From Inonotus obliquus (Eukaryota > Basidiomycota > Agaricomycetes > Hymenochaetales > Hymenochaetaceae): a stretch of DNA of 64,000 bases. Every line of letters starts with the position of its first letter. Position 1 is the stretch's first letter. The stretch lies in contig JAJHTX010000009.1 of assembly GCA_032164295.1 (NCBI GenBank), positions 1,798,001 to 1,862,000 of the forward strand, read 5' to 3'. The position numbers and the translations under genes are program-made. Under the pieces are notes generated by a model, which was given only the letters and a program-made list of their open reading frames with translations, had not been told where the DNA came from and did no database searches. Shown here one piece after another: positions 35,040 through 45,959 of this stretch.

Positions 35040-36884
35040 TATTAAAACTTACACACAATAAGTGTAGTATTACAGTGTAGTGAACCACCGCTTGTAGTTA
35101 TATCGCTTGTAAGGCTCAGTCTGCATCTTGTACTACTCGTGATTTGGTACCATATACTTATGTGTCTAGAGATGTTTCGTTGCGATAACCCACAAAAGTG
35201 AGTACGCGCTCGATCTCGGCAATATCCGGTTGCTGAAATTCCAATTTTGCTATCGGATTCATATAGCGGTATCTTTTACCATTGGGATGATCGTGCGTCG
35301 CGTCAGGCATCGCACCCAATCCTCTCACCAGTGCCACTACCATCTCCGCAACTCCAGACTCGGATAGCCTCAAGCATGCGCTGCAAAATGCTCTCTTAAA
35401 TAGTAGGTCAACAAAACATTTGAGTGATAGACGGGAGGAAAGTCCTGATGTGCGTGAGGATGTCGTGGCTGCAAGTAAGTCCTTAGCTTGTAGCCTTCCG
35501 ATGATGACGAGAACTTGTTTTAAATATAACTAGTTTATACAGCCTAGAGTTAAGTCCCGCACCGGCATGGTGTAGTGAGCACCTGGTACACCGCATCTCT
35601 GGGTCCCTTCTGAGAAGAGAGAACTTGCAGCCAAAACCAGAACACCGCAAAGTATATCACTGAATTGTCCTAATGGCTGCGCCCGAGATGTCACCACAAG
35701 TTCTTTGATATCTCGAGAGCACAATTGTAGAAAGGTATAGAGTGCTCTGATCAGAATCGCGAAGTCATCTTCACTTCTACAACAATTACAAACCAAATAG
35801 TGTCTCATAGCAGAGGTAGTGAGTATAACTTATCCTTCGGCTTAGTCCTGCGAATGGTTCTTGAGAGGCAGCTAATCTCCCTGAAGCACGGATTTTGTAT
35901 CTCACACCTTGAGACAAACATGATAGCCTTGAGATGGATGCCCAGTCCGGATTGAACAACCCTACAGTGTATGACGGGCTGACGGTGCGCCCAGACCCTT
36001 GTTGGTTCGACCAATGATTAAAAAAAATATCGCCACATCCACCGCTACTTACTAACAGCTAGTTGGGTCGCTCCTGATGCAAGTAGAGTGGGTATGTTCG
36101 TATTTCGGTGTATGTTCCTTTAGTCAGTTGCAGCGGACCCAGTGAAGGGTTGAGAGTGAAGGAGACAGATGAGAACCAACTCACGAATGACCTGGCAGCA
36201 CAAGGTTATTCGCGACATGCCATTTAGAAAGCGAGAGACTGTGGTGTATACGATATTTCCCTGACCTACCGTTACCACTCCTGAGGTCTTGACCCGACGC
36301 CCGACCATAATACTCGCCGCACTAATTGCCCTATTGCCTCGAAAGGGGCCATATACTGCTGAGAGCCTATAGGCTGCTATCAATCAAATAAGTTGGTGGT
36401 GGCTCTTGTTATGATGTGACGCCCGATTCAAAAGAGATGAAGACTTACATAGGGTACAGATGAGAGTCAGAAACCAGAAACCCGAAATTATTATGTCATG
36501 TATTGATTATGGAAGCCGTTAACCTTGGCACGAATATCCTGTTTCGGTGAGGACGAGAGCAGAGGCCTTTGGTAGGTACTTAAGTAAACTCAGGGGAGCA
36601 CAAGGACCCCAAATTTAGTGGTCGTCGTCAACTGCCTCGAGATGAATGACACGCGAGTGCATCGTGCAGAAAAGCGATGAAAGGCCCGTCGCATCCGACG
36701 TGGGAAAGAGATAAATTTTTTTTGTTGGTGATGCCAGCCGGATGAACGGAAAGCATTAGTCAGCAAAGCGCCGTTCTGATTCACGCGCTGCCCTCGTTGT
36801 CGGTCGTTTCCTTCTCCCATCCCTCAACACCACCGTCGTTAACCAGTCCGCTCTTTCTTCTCTGTCTTTCACCACGAAAAAAGG
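35040..36884. other. Intergenic, possible gene relics, none identified
   Basis: Several minus-strand frames (35158-35373, 35530-35808, 36120-36383) have protein-like wording, for example DHPNGKRYRYMNPIAKLEF, but I recognise no family and cannot join them with splice signals. The last ~100 bp (36780-36884) are C/T-rich, as in fungal promoters, just before the next gene. Confidence 0.4.
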
Positions 36885-38026
36885 ATGCATTCTTTCGCTG
36901 TGCTTTCGTTAATCGCCGCTGCAGCTGTTGTGAACGCCCAGGATGTAAGTCTTCTCTCCTCCACCTCTTGGGCCTTGGCCGTCGGGCTAGGCGGTCCAAC
37001 TCTGCACCGTGCTTAGCGAGATCCCGTTGCTTGTTTACTCACTTTTTTTTCTATTAGTCCTCCTCGGCGTCGCCTGCCCCGACTTCGACTTCGACGGGTA
37101 ACACGCTAATCCCAACCGACATCAGCTCGGGTTGCTCGTCCTTCCTGCAGTCGTTCAACTCAAACTCGACGCTTGCCTCTTACATCGCCCCCATTGTCGA
37201 TGCGACTTCGGCTTTCAGTCCATTGTCGAACAGCAGCGTCAATGCCTCTTCCAGCGCTGTCAACGACGCTTTGAGCTCGTTATGTTCTACTAACACGAAC
37301 TCGGACGCCATTGTTAGGGAGCAATTGGCCTCGTTCTATTCCGCCTGTTCTAATGAGCTCACGAGTGCGTCGCCGAACCAAGATGTGATTCGGACCTATG
37401 ATGTGTTGTATACCATCGCGCCCCTCAAGAGCGCCGTCTGTAGCAAGGACGACAGTGGCAGCTACTGCGTAACGCAGATATCCCCGTCGACTAGCTCAGA
37501 CATTAGCGACGCTTCTGGGCCTGACGCAGTGGGAGACTCCAGATCGTTTGCGGTGACCTCGAAGAAGACACTCAGCGAGCTTGTGGACAACAACCTCTGG
37601 TCTTATGCACCCACTGGTAACTCCGTTTCTAAGCGAGCACCAGGAGACGATACCGGCGCTGCTCTCATTCCGAATACCACGACATTCCGAAACACGAACC
37701 TTCCTTTCTTCTTCCTCAACAAGGACACTCCATCTGACGTACTCTGCACGTCTTGCACACGCTCCGTCCTCACCTCGTATATGACCTTTGAGCAGAGTTT
37801 ACCCTACGCTTTGGGTATAGCGAACAGCCCGTTGCTTGGTGGCCAAGGAGATTTATACAATGCGATTGTTAACGAATGCGGTGCGGGCTTCTTGAGCGGT
37901 GCTGTTCAGGCTGCCGGAGGTCTTTCGGGCGGTCTGATTGGTGGTGCCGCGCCCCGTGTAAACGCAGAGAGCGGTGTGCTCACTGCTGCCGCTGCCGCCG
38001 TATTGGGTCTCATCTCCCTCCTATAG
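36885..38026 (+). CDS. GPI-anchored cysteine-rich secreted protein
   Basis: Exons 36885-36944 and 37058-38026 (intron 113 nt), 342 aa. Exon 1 encodes a signal peptide (MHSFAVLSLIAAAAVVNAQD). The mature part is Ser/Thr/Asn-rich with spaced cysteines (GCSSFLQ, SSLCS, YSACS, SAVCSKDDSGSYCV, VLCTSC, NECG), and the C-terminus is Gly/Ala-rich ending in a hydrophobic run (AAAAAVLGLISLL), as needed for a GPI anchor. Resembles the fungal family often annotated as DUF7729; I state this from memory of its CSSFL..SLCS..YSACS pattern. Probably a cell-surface or wall protein; molecular function unknown. Convergent with the P450 gene. Confidence 0.82.
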
Positions 38027-38665
38027 GGTTCTGGTTGATAAAGTAAATAAAGGACGTATGGATATGAGAGGTTTATTGGAAAATGTTTCTTTCTCATCGT
38101 GGTTCACTGCGACCTTCGTTTCTACCTTGCCCGTGCCGTGTCCTTTCCTTTCTTATCTTCTATTCGCCGTAGACGCAGAGTTGATACCAGTTATGTTGTG
38201 CTTGCCGACATACTTAAGCTAAATGTTTTAATTTTACATCTTTTATTGTTCCGTTCCCGTCGCTGTGCGGACGTTCCATCCGATATTCGGATTTGTCTTC
38301 CATAACTTCTATCATATCAGTATTTCTTCATACTATTTACTTTTTGCTAAAGATTTCATGGCATAGCTCATACGTATACCCATCGCATGGTTGTTTGTAC
38401 TTGCGCGACTTCTGGTCAATTAAGCGGTGGCGTACGCCGGTAACGAACGTATGGAGATGGGACACTAACCGAGGAAATAACGCCGATTTTTACACGTAAT
38501 GTCGATCATGCCGATCTTCGTTGATCCTGTAATGTCCTTTGGAGTCGTACCCGTCGATCTATGCTGTGTGCTGACCTGAAGTAAGCTTATTTCTTGCAGT
38601 GTAATGGGAGTACTTGAACATTGGGTACACAAAATAGAACCTATCGAACTAGGACATGGTGCACT

Positions 38666-41318
38666 TCACAGAGATTTCTCAACTAAAGAAAGTCGAAGGG
38701 GAAGTTTAGGAACAGGATCATCCTTCACTCCAGGAGAGACGATCCCTCCTAATTTCCATGAGAGCTCTTTCTCTGCGGGAAGCGCGAAGTAGAAGGTGGA
38801 AATGATTGTGGCGAGCATCACTTCTGCTTCGTGTGTGAGTAGTGTGAGAAACTAGGAAAACGAGGACGTACTGAGTTCTAGAATCGCGAAGTTGAAACCG
38901 CTAGAGGTGAACTAGGTCAGTTTCACCGCGAGTGGCGGAATGGTTAGCTTACATGCATGACCTCCTCCCTCCTAAGAATGTCAGCCTGGGCTTCGTTGAG
39001 CAAGAATGGGTCTCATAGTAATCAAAGGGGACGTACAATCCGGAATAAACGCCAGGCAACTTATTCTTCTCTGAAGAGTCTTTATCATTGCTTCCATTGC
39101 ATTCCAACCAACGTTCGGGCCGCCATTGGTCCGCGTCCGCGCCAAAGATATCCGTGCGTCGATTCGCTGCTTCTATCGCAATGATGATGTTGGTATTCTT
39201 CCGAAGAGGTATTGCCGAGATTGAATTTTGTCCATCGGTTGTAACGATGGGGTCAGAGAGCGGGAGCAGCGTGTCTCGTGTTGTTCTGAAAGGAGGTCAG
39301 TCAGTACGTCTGTATTTGAAGTCAGAGTTAATCAGAAACCCACGTACACTCGATGCATCATCATTACTGGAGGATACCTGCAAGTCAATTCGTTTAGAAA
39401 GAGTCCGAGGAAGTCAAGGAAGGTGCGAACACTCGCAGCGTTTCCCGGACTATGGCATCCAGGAACGGGAGATCATGTAACGCGTCGTAACTGAGGTCAG
39501 TTCCGGTGAGTGTACGTGCTTCGACTAGTTCGTTTCTCAGTCTTGTCTGAGCGTCCGGGTGCTCTGCGAGGGTTTGAAGGATGCGTGCGAATGCGGCGGA
39601 AGTGGTATCTTGGCCGGCAAACATAAATGCCCTTGAATAACCCTTTGACGAATGTCATACGTGTTATGGGGATGATGAGACGCACGACATTTGTCCAAGA
39701 ATCTCCTTGTCGCTCAACCTGTCTTCATCTTTGGATTTTAGGTTTTCCCGCACTGAGAAGAGTGTCAGCCGAAGGAAGAGAGAACCGTTTTCCACGGCTC
39801 ACATAAGATGCTCGTCATGTCCCTTCCTTCACCGATTTGAGCCTGGAGTACTACGTCTTCGGCATGCAGATATGCATACCTTGCCGCATAAACCTCACGC
39901 ACCGTTCTGTCCATCACATCGACGATCTCACGCAGCCTCTGGACGCGACTAATAGGGAGGATGCGCACTGCAGCGCGTCGAAGCCATGCGGGTCCAATAC
40001 TGCTGAAGAAGGGCAAGAATTGGCGCAAAATTGACAGTCGAAATAGAGTTGGACTGTTGTAGGTCAATTTTAGACTATCCATATCGCTAACGCCGAGGAT
40101 TCGGACTCACGCAAAGTCTTTAACTGAATCACTGTACACGTTTGTATCTGTATGGTCGAGAGGGCCGAACGAATATCCCACACCGCCCCGTCCGATGACC
40201 TCCTGTGCGGCACGCTTGATCCAGTAGAATAACTCGACCTCGAGTTGCGTACTACTTGTATGTCCATTGAACTTGCACTTTAATACATCGACTAGCTGAG
40301 AAAGTATGATGCCGAAAGATAACGAAGGTATGAGAGTCGGCACTTTTATCTGGCGATCAAGGAAGGGGGATAAAGTTTGAGCAAGGGAGTGGTGCATACC
40401 TCATGTGCGATGCTATAGAAAATCGGCGCGAGTCCGCGGAGATGGTCAATGTTGAATACCGGACTAATCAGCTTACGCTGCCTCCGGTGCTGTTCTCCTG
40501 TTAACGACGATGGCGTCGACGGACAGCACACCAGAACAATCGAGCTCACATAGGTTGCAGAAATTGCCTCATGGGATGTACTCACCGACAACAGAGACCA
40601 TCCCAGGACCAAAACAAACGAGGTTTGTCCTGTGTAACAATGCAACTGTTCAGCACGAGACATGTTTGTATCTTATTTTCCCTAGGAAATTACTTGCTTT
40701 GTAAAGAATTCGGTCTCTTCAAAGGCATCCTGATCTTCATTGAGAATGTGACGAAGGGCCTTCGGGTCCGATACGTATAGTCGTTCATCCTAGGAGTAAA
40801 GGTTAGGCTCGCAAGGTGGTTGGAGTGAGTGAAACGATGGCTGACCCAGAGAAGGCCATGGAGCCTTACGACGCTTCCATACTGTCGAACAATCGCTCTA
40901 TGAAACGCCCAGCCTTTCTGGTCAAACAATTGCCCAAGGTTTCCTGGAGCATATCGGTGAATACGATGCCAATAACACGCGTGATGGAAGGTTATATATT
41001 CTATTCTGATTGAGGGCTTGCAACAACAGTGCGATCAAGACGGCACGGATCATCGTACACCATGAGAAGGTTCTCCGCGATTAGATGCGTCTGATAGCAG
41101 TGGTGGTCCGAAACACGAGAAGATAGACGACTAGACTCACCCTCAAAGAGTGATGACTTTGCAGGTCCTGGGATATTACGGAGACACGGCGTACGACATA
41201 GCCACTTCGCAAGATAGAAAAGGGACGTAGTAGAGACGGCTGCTACAGAAAGCGCCAGATAGCTCTGTGAACTCATCAAGTTCTTGAATGCTTGAGTCGA
41301 GTTGGGCAACGACATCAT
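38666..41318 (-). CDS. Cytochrome P450 (E-class), possible lesion
   Basis: Membrane-anchored heme monooxygenase; substrate unknown. Exons on the minus strand: 41318-41141, 40943-40846, 40789-40698, 40629-40586, 40497-40400, 40295-40111, 40053-39803, 39752-39686, 39631 to about 39437, 39285-39037, 38985-38953, 38900-38872, 38823-38666. Features in order: N-terminal hydrophobic anchor and proline hinge RNIPGPAK; GEQHRRQRK (helix C); I-helix MFAGQDTTSAA; ExxR as RETLR; WRPERWL; heme loop TFLGGGRSCIGF split across exons 11-12. One intron appears to be GC..AG (donor GCAAGT at 40697), the only reading that gives TKTNLVCFGPG. After RETLRVFAP no GT donor joins the next exon (TTRDTLLPL) before an in-frame TAA near 39396, so either an odd splice or a lesion is present. 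Confidence 0.8.
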
Positions 41319-42279
41319 AGGGGAGAGAAGGCAAGCGGGTTATAGGAAGCCAACGAACTCGGAGGCACTATCTATCAGAAGACAGTATGTAAACAACAGT
41401 TTTGTCACCGATTCGGGACAAACCGTCTGCACTTCAATGAGATGAAGAAAGCCGTTCCATCGCACAGAAACCAGCGAGTCTCGCGACGCGAGACACTGTA
41501 TAGGGCGCGAACTGCCGTAACTAGTGAATAGAATCGGCTTCTCTCCATTGAAGACCGTCCAGTGGTTCGGCATATGCATGAGAGTTAGCCGCTAGTGCAA
41601 ACAACGAACACAATGAACAGGCTTTTCCGAATCGACCAGATTAAGTTGATATCAGTTTCATCAATTACGTGCTTCATATTGCGGAGCTAAGACTGGGGAA
41701 GGCGGTCTGGGACGGGGGGCTTCATAGCGAGAACGGAGGATATTCAGCGCCGCCGGCTGTACTAGTACAGTACAACTAGCGTATGTTCCCGCCACCAATG
41801 CGATATCGAGTTTTGTGGACGGATGTAATACTTGACGGTTTTCCATAGCAATGCAGCAGGTGATGTTACTGGTACCATTGTACAGGTATTGTTGGATGAC
41901 TAATAGGTAGAGAACAAGGACCGGATATTACGTAACCGCGACTCGCCGCGCCAAGTATCCTTGCCTATCTTCGAATTGAATCATTCCGAGTCCTTCCACT
42001 ATTCCACACCAGATAAAAAAGGATTGCTACGTTGCGAGTGATAATTTATGTACTAGAATTGCTAGCATACATAGATTACATGATCATTTTCATCCATGAG
42101 CGGCTGCGTGGTATATAAATCAAGAAGAAAAGCGACTACACTTGCTCCAATACCGGTAAAGAAATATCAAGCGGTTGCATTACATCCATCTTTAATGGTG
42201 GTATTCTATAATCCGTGCTGCTAAGGGTTGCGTCTTGCAATCCCCTTGTGCCAATAGTCGACTCTGTTGACGCAATGCT
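41319..42279. other. Intergenic, no gene recognised
   Basis: Minus-strand frames at 41340-41579 and 41661-41846 lack motifs. I searched for a CaaX-ending pheromone precursor next to the receptor gene and did not find one. Confidence 0.4.
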
Positions 42280-43595
42280 TCAAAATCTCGTCAGATAGTT
42301 CAGGTTTTGATATACTACAAACGAAACGAACCTGTCGGTGATCGCAGTTACGCTTCCACCGCGTGTTCGTCTTTGATTCGCAGCAGTCCCAAAGTCCGAT
42401 AAGTCGACGGGTGGCTCAAGTTGATTGTCCATCTTCTTAGTACAAAGCTTGAAACCAAAAAGCTTCGCGTAATGTTCCCACACCTCCCATGTTAGGCCGA
42501 AGAAGCAAAAGAAGATAATTGCGCAAATGGGTGATGCCAACACATTCCAGTAAAAACTGAAGACTGGTAAGGTGCCGTCTGTCCTCCATGCTTCGGACGG
42601 ATAATAATAAACGGACGAGAAGTTGATGCGCAAGTTCGACCAACTGTAAGGTTCAATGGACGTTCTTAAGCTGTTTGTAATGAGAACTAGGGCGCTGCAG
42701 GGAACAGTAAATATGACATCCACGCAGCCGAGAGCTAGTGCGCGATAATAACGACCGAAATCGCTTGGCGAATCAAGCTCGATCAAGTCTTTGCGGCGTT
42801 CAAGGTATGTTCGCATAATTCGAGCTTAGCATTATGGATGAGGATACTTGGTATCAATGGATACAGGTCCTATAACTCACCGCAAAAGACGCAGGATGTG
42901 AGGCCGAGCCCAAGCGGCCATGTGTAAACAAGCAGGAAAGAGGGCCACGCGTTGAGAAGTGGAGTCTCGCAGCCATATTCCTCCCTTATGATGTATCTTC
43001 GAGGTTGAACAAATAGGTCTTAAGAGAAAAGAGACTGTCCTCAGTAACAATACCAAGCAGTAGCTGAAGGTCTGCTCACAAACAACCATCTCGAGAATCG
43101 GCAGTCCTAAAGTCAAAACCATATCCACGAGAAGGGCTCTCCTCCTCTGCATACGTCCAGGTAGGTCGCAATTGAGAAGGTGATGGACTACGATGGAAAT
43201 TGAAAGACTTACCTCAGCAAGCGAACCCCCCATAGGACTCCGCAAGCTAAACACCAAATAAATCCGCCTAGTCATCACTAAAGAAGCTGCCGGAATGGCT
43301 ACGGATTTGGCCACGTAGAATCGTACGGCTATTGCAAAACGAAATGTGAATACTTTCCGGGAATATGTATGTAATGACCAGACGTACATATATCACACCA
43401 GGCTGGGGCGACATTATCCATATTATCCTTCCAGATGATTTCATTTATCCCATGAATGAAGCAGCCCAGCGACACCCAGAGAGCGTACATCACAGCACCC
43501 GTGTTCCGATGAGCAAGTAATCGAGGAAGTGGAACCAACGCAAGAGCACCGGACAGGAACGAGATGATAGGAATCAGCGGGTAGTTTCCAGGCAT
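42280..43595 (-). CDS. STE3-type pheromone receptor (7TM GPCR)
   Basis: Fungal lipopeptide-pheromone receptor of the STE3 class, plasma membrane, signalling through a heterotrimeric G protein to the mating MAPK pathway. Exons on the minus strand: 43595-43388, 43328-43213, 43146-43080, 43018-42881, 42824-42280; 357 aa; introns 56-66 nt. Hallmarks: LALVPLPRLLAHRNTG and NEIIWKDN..APAWCDI (TM1-2), VAIPAASLVMTRRIYLV (TM3), RRRALLVDMVLTLGLP (TM4), RRYIIREEYGCETPLLN (extracellular loop 2), WPSFLLVYTWPLGLGLTSC (TM5), then RTYLERRK, a TM6 region and SPICAIIFFCFFGLTWE (TM7). The cytoplasmic tail is short (~65 aa), shorter than in many mating-type receptors. All junctions keep frame through conserved motifs. 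Confidence 0.92.
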
Positions 43596-44340
43596 AGTAT
43601 GATCGCGTGCTTGTGCTGGTTGTGGACGACAGAGGTCCTGTAGCCATTATGCTGCCCAACTCTGGCAATCTTAAGCATTTTTTCAGGTGAGGACATGAAC
43701 AAGCTGCTGCGAAGGAGCTATCCCGAACGGGATGAAGGAGACCATATCTCATTTGTTTGGCCCTGTTTATATATTCCACGTTGGGGATGTATTGTGTCTT
43801 GATAAAAAACAAACAGTACGACAAAGAGCCTGGAAACGCGTATAATCGGGATACACAACCTTTTTTGCCACCACAGAGCTCCAGATAAAAGCAGCAAGAC
43901 CCTGCCATCACCCTTTTTATCCCTTTCCGGTAGGGACTACTAAAACAACGTCCAGAGTGCATCTAGGGTCTTGCGAAACTCTCGTTGAGCTCCTAGGTAG
44001 CTGCAGGATCCAGCCTGTATGGTCCACATCTCTGTTATGAGTTTATAGCAATTCTTTAACTAACTGGCGTTCAATTCTCCGGACCGCGTTAAGGACGAGC
44101 TCTGATGCCGACCTTGTAGAATGGCACCCGCGATTCTTGCGTGGACTAATACTGAGATCTTTTCTTCTAGAAACAGAAAGTGATTGCCGCTAGCCGACGG
44201 CTGTGGCCGCTAAAGCGCCTCTAGTTCTGGCGGTCCTGTGGCTCATTGTCCTCAAAAATCGCCTTTTTTTTTTCTTTATTCGTCGTCTTCCGCGTCTCTT
44301 TCTTAGTATCTCCCTTCTGTAACCGAACGCGGTTCTCCGT
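43596..44340. other. Intergenic between receptor and next gene
   Basis: Nothing recognised. The minus frame 43441-43962 mostly shadows the receptor. Around 44262-44340 there is a C/T-rich stretch typical of a basidiomycete core promoter for a plus-strand gene. Confidence 0.4.
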
Positions 44341-45141
44341 ATGGATGAAGCATCTCTAGTACGCTTCAAAGCAAGTCTGTCGTGTTACTTCCCCTCCTAC
44401 GTCGTCGGCTCGGAGGAAATACTACGAGCGCTTCCGGTCCACCTCTTGAAAAGAAGGCGCAATATTCTCGGACTCTCTATCCCGGATTTCGTATATCAGA
44501 AAGACCGTATCATGATAAAGACATTCCAGCCGAAGATACCATCACCGCTTCGGAACTCCGCTGTGCCGGAAGCAGAAGAGGATGCAAAGGACACGGACAA
44601 CCAACAGAATCTGGAATGTCCCAACAAAGTCAACTGTGGTACGCATTTCATCCGAATGAGCAGCTGAAAATGTGGCTGACCAACAGACTCGGTAGATACC
44701 AATACGAATCGCAGCATTGGTACACCACGCATTTCACTAATCAGCCGAAGCGCACAAAGGGCCAACAACGGACTCCGTAGAAAGGCAGACTCTCTTCCTA
44801 TAGCCACGAAGCAGTCGACCGAGCCATTCAGCGTCATCAATATGAATTCTTCATCCCGCTCATTCAGCTCGCCGAGAGAAGTTGAGAAGAGGCTCGAAAA
44901 GCCGACACATATCGAACCCCCTGGATTTGAAAATGCTGCAGGAGAGATTTCCGCTCTCCGTGCCGAGCTTGGTAAACAGCAAGACCGGATACGGGAGCTG
45001 CGTAATCGCTTGTCGAGACTTGATCGAGCGGAGCGTCGCTCGGCAAATATTGAAAGGAAGGTGGTGGAAAGGCATAATCGCCTTAATGATGCTCTCAAGT
45101 CCTGGAAGTCTACCGAAAGGAATTCTATTAGCTATTACTAG
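44341..45141 (+). CDS. Hypothetical coiled-coil protein, start uncertain
   Basis: Two exons join in frame: a frame through 44691 ending KMWLTNRL, intron 44692-44803 (GTAGAT..CTATAG), and 44804-45141, which encodes NSSSRSFSSPREVEKRLEK then a charged heptad-like stretch (ALRAELGKQQDRIRELRNRL) ending SISYY. The ATG at 44341 is in a different frame from exon 1, so the 5' end is unresolved. The most that can be said is a small protein with a C-terminal coiled coil. Could be a relic. Confidence 0.35.
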
Positions 45142-45479
45142 AGGGCCGCCATCAAGGAAAGAATGTTTATTGTGCTAAATCTGTACCTTGTTTTGCTTTC
45201 TCGCTCTTACCTTGTATAATGCCGTCGCAAAATCATTAGAAGTCAAGTTATTCACATGGAAAAAGGATGATTATGATCACTGGCAGAACGATACTTTTAG
45301 TCGAGGTTCAGTGGCAGTGGTGTGACTCACAAGCGCGTCGCGTGACGAAATCACTTTCTCAACTTTACTTGTTCATGTGTGATACACCTTTCGCCTGTTC
45401 TATGACCATCCATTTCAGCCAGGAAGACTATCAGGGGCGCTGGAAGTTTATTTGGTTGCAGAGGAAGTGTTGGAGCGCT

Positions 45480-45715
45480 AATTCATCTGTTTGTACATCT
45501 CACCTGGGTCACTTTTTGCTGCTCATTCTGGTGAACAAGACTAGTGCTTCACATTAGACCTTGACAACGGAAGTGAGTACACCGAGATGATTGCTTATTT
45601 GTGCTTACTGTGAAACAGATGGCTCCGTGTATTTTATCGCGCTTGCCAGCATAAGCTACCCCGTCCCGAGGAAGATGGGAAGGACTTCTTTCAGCTTCAT
45701 GCCCACTATTTGCTA
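45480..45715 (+). pseudogene. Partial duplicate of the SNF2 gene 5' end
   Basis: Matches the SNF2 gene's first exons (46050-46285) in order: GACCTTGACAACGGAAGTGAGTAC, a diverged intron-like stretch, then ATGGCTCCGTGTATTTTATC and CGAGGAAGATGGGAAGGAC. The frame is broken. It lies about 500 bp upstream of the intact copy, same strand: a tandem partial duplication. Confidence 0.65.
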
Positions 45716-45959
45716 TATTGCATCTGTAAGAGTCCCAGGCTACTTGATTCCATATTCATCTCCGAGTTTTGATTGCTGCATGAGCATGATAACATTTGAA
45801 ATTTGATCTTGAAGGGCTAAAACGTTTGTGCATGAAGCATACACTGATGGTGACACTGAGAATTCCACGCTTCACGTGACCATGTCACACCTGAGACGCG
45901 TCCATTCTAATGGCCGGACCTGACCTTGCATTCTTGTTTTATGACCGTCATCCGGAGCG

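Noticed and set aside
35158..36383. Series of minus-strand frames after FunK1 copy D
   Set aside because: Protein-like composition but no recognised motif and no consistent splicing; could be relics.
41661..41846. 61-codon minus-strand ORF next to the receptor, considered as a pheromone precursor
   Set aside because: Ends QYEARN, not a CaaX motif, and lacks the usual short precursor features.
43441..43962. 173-codon minus-strand frame upstream of the receptor
   Set aside because: Overlaps exon 1 of the receptor in another frame; no motif of its own.
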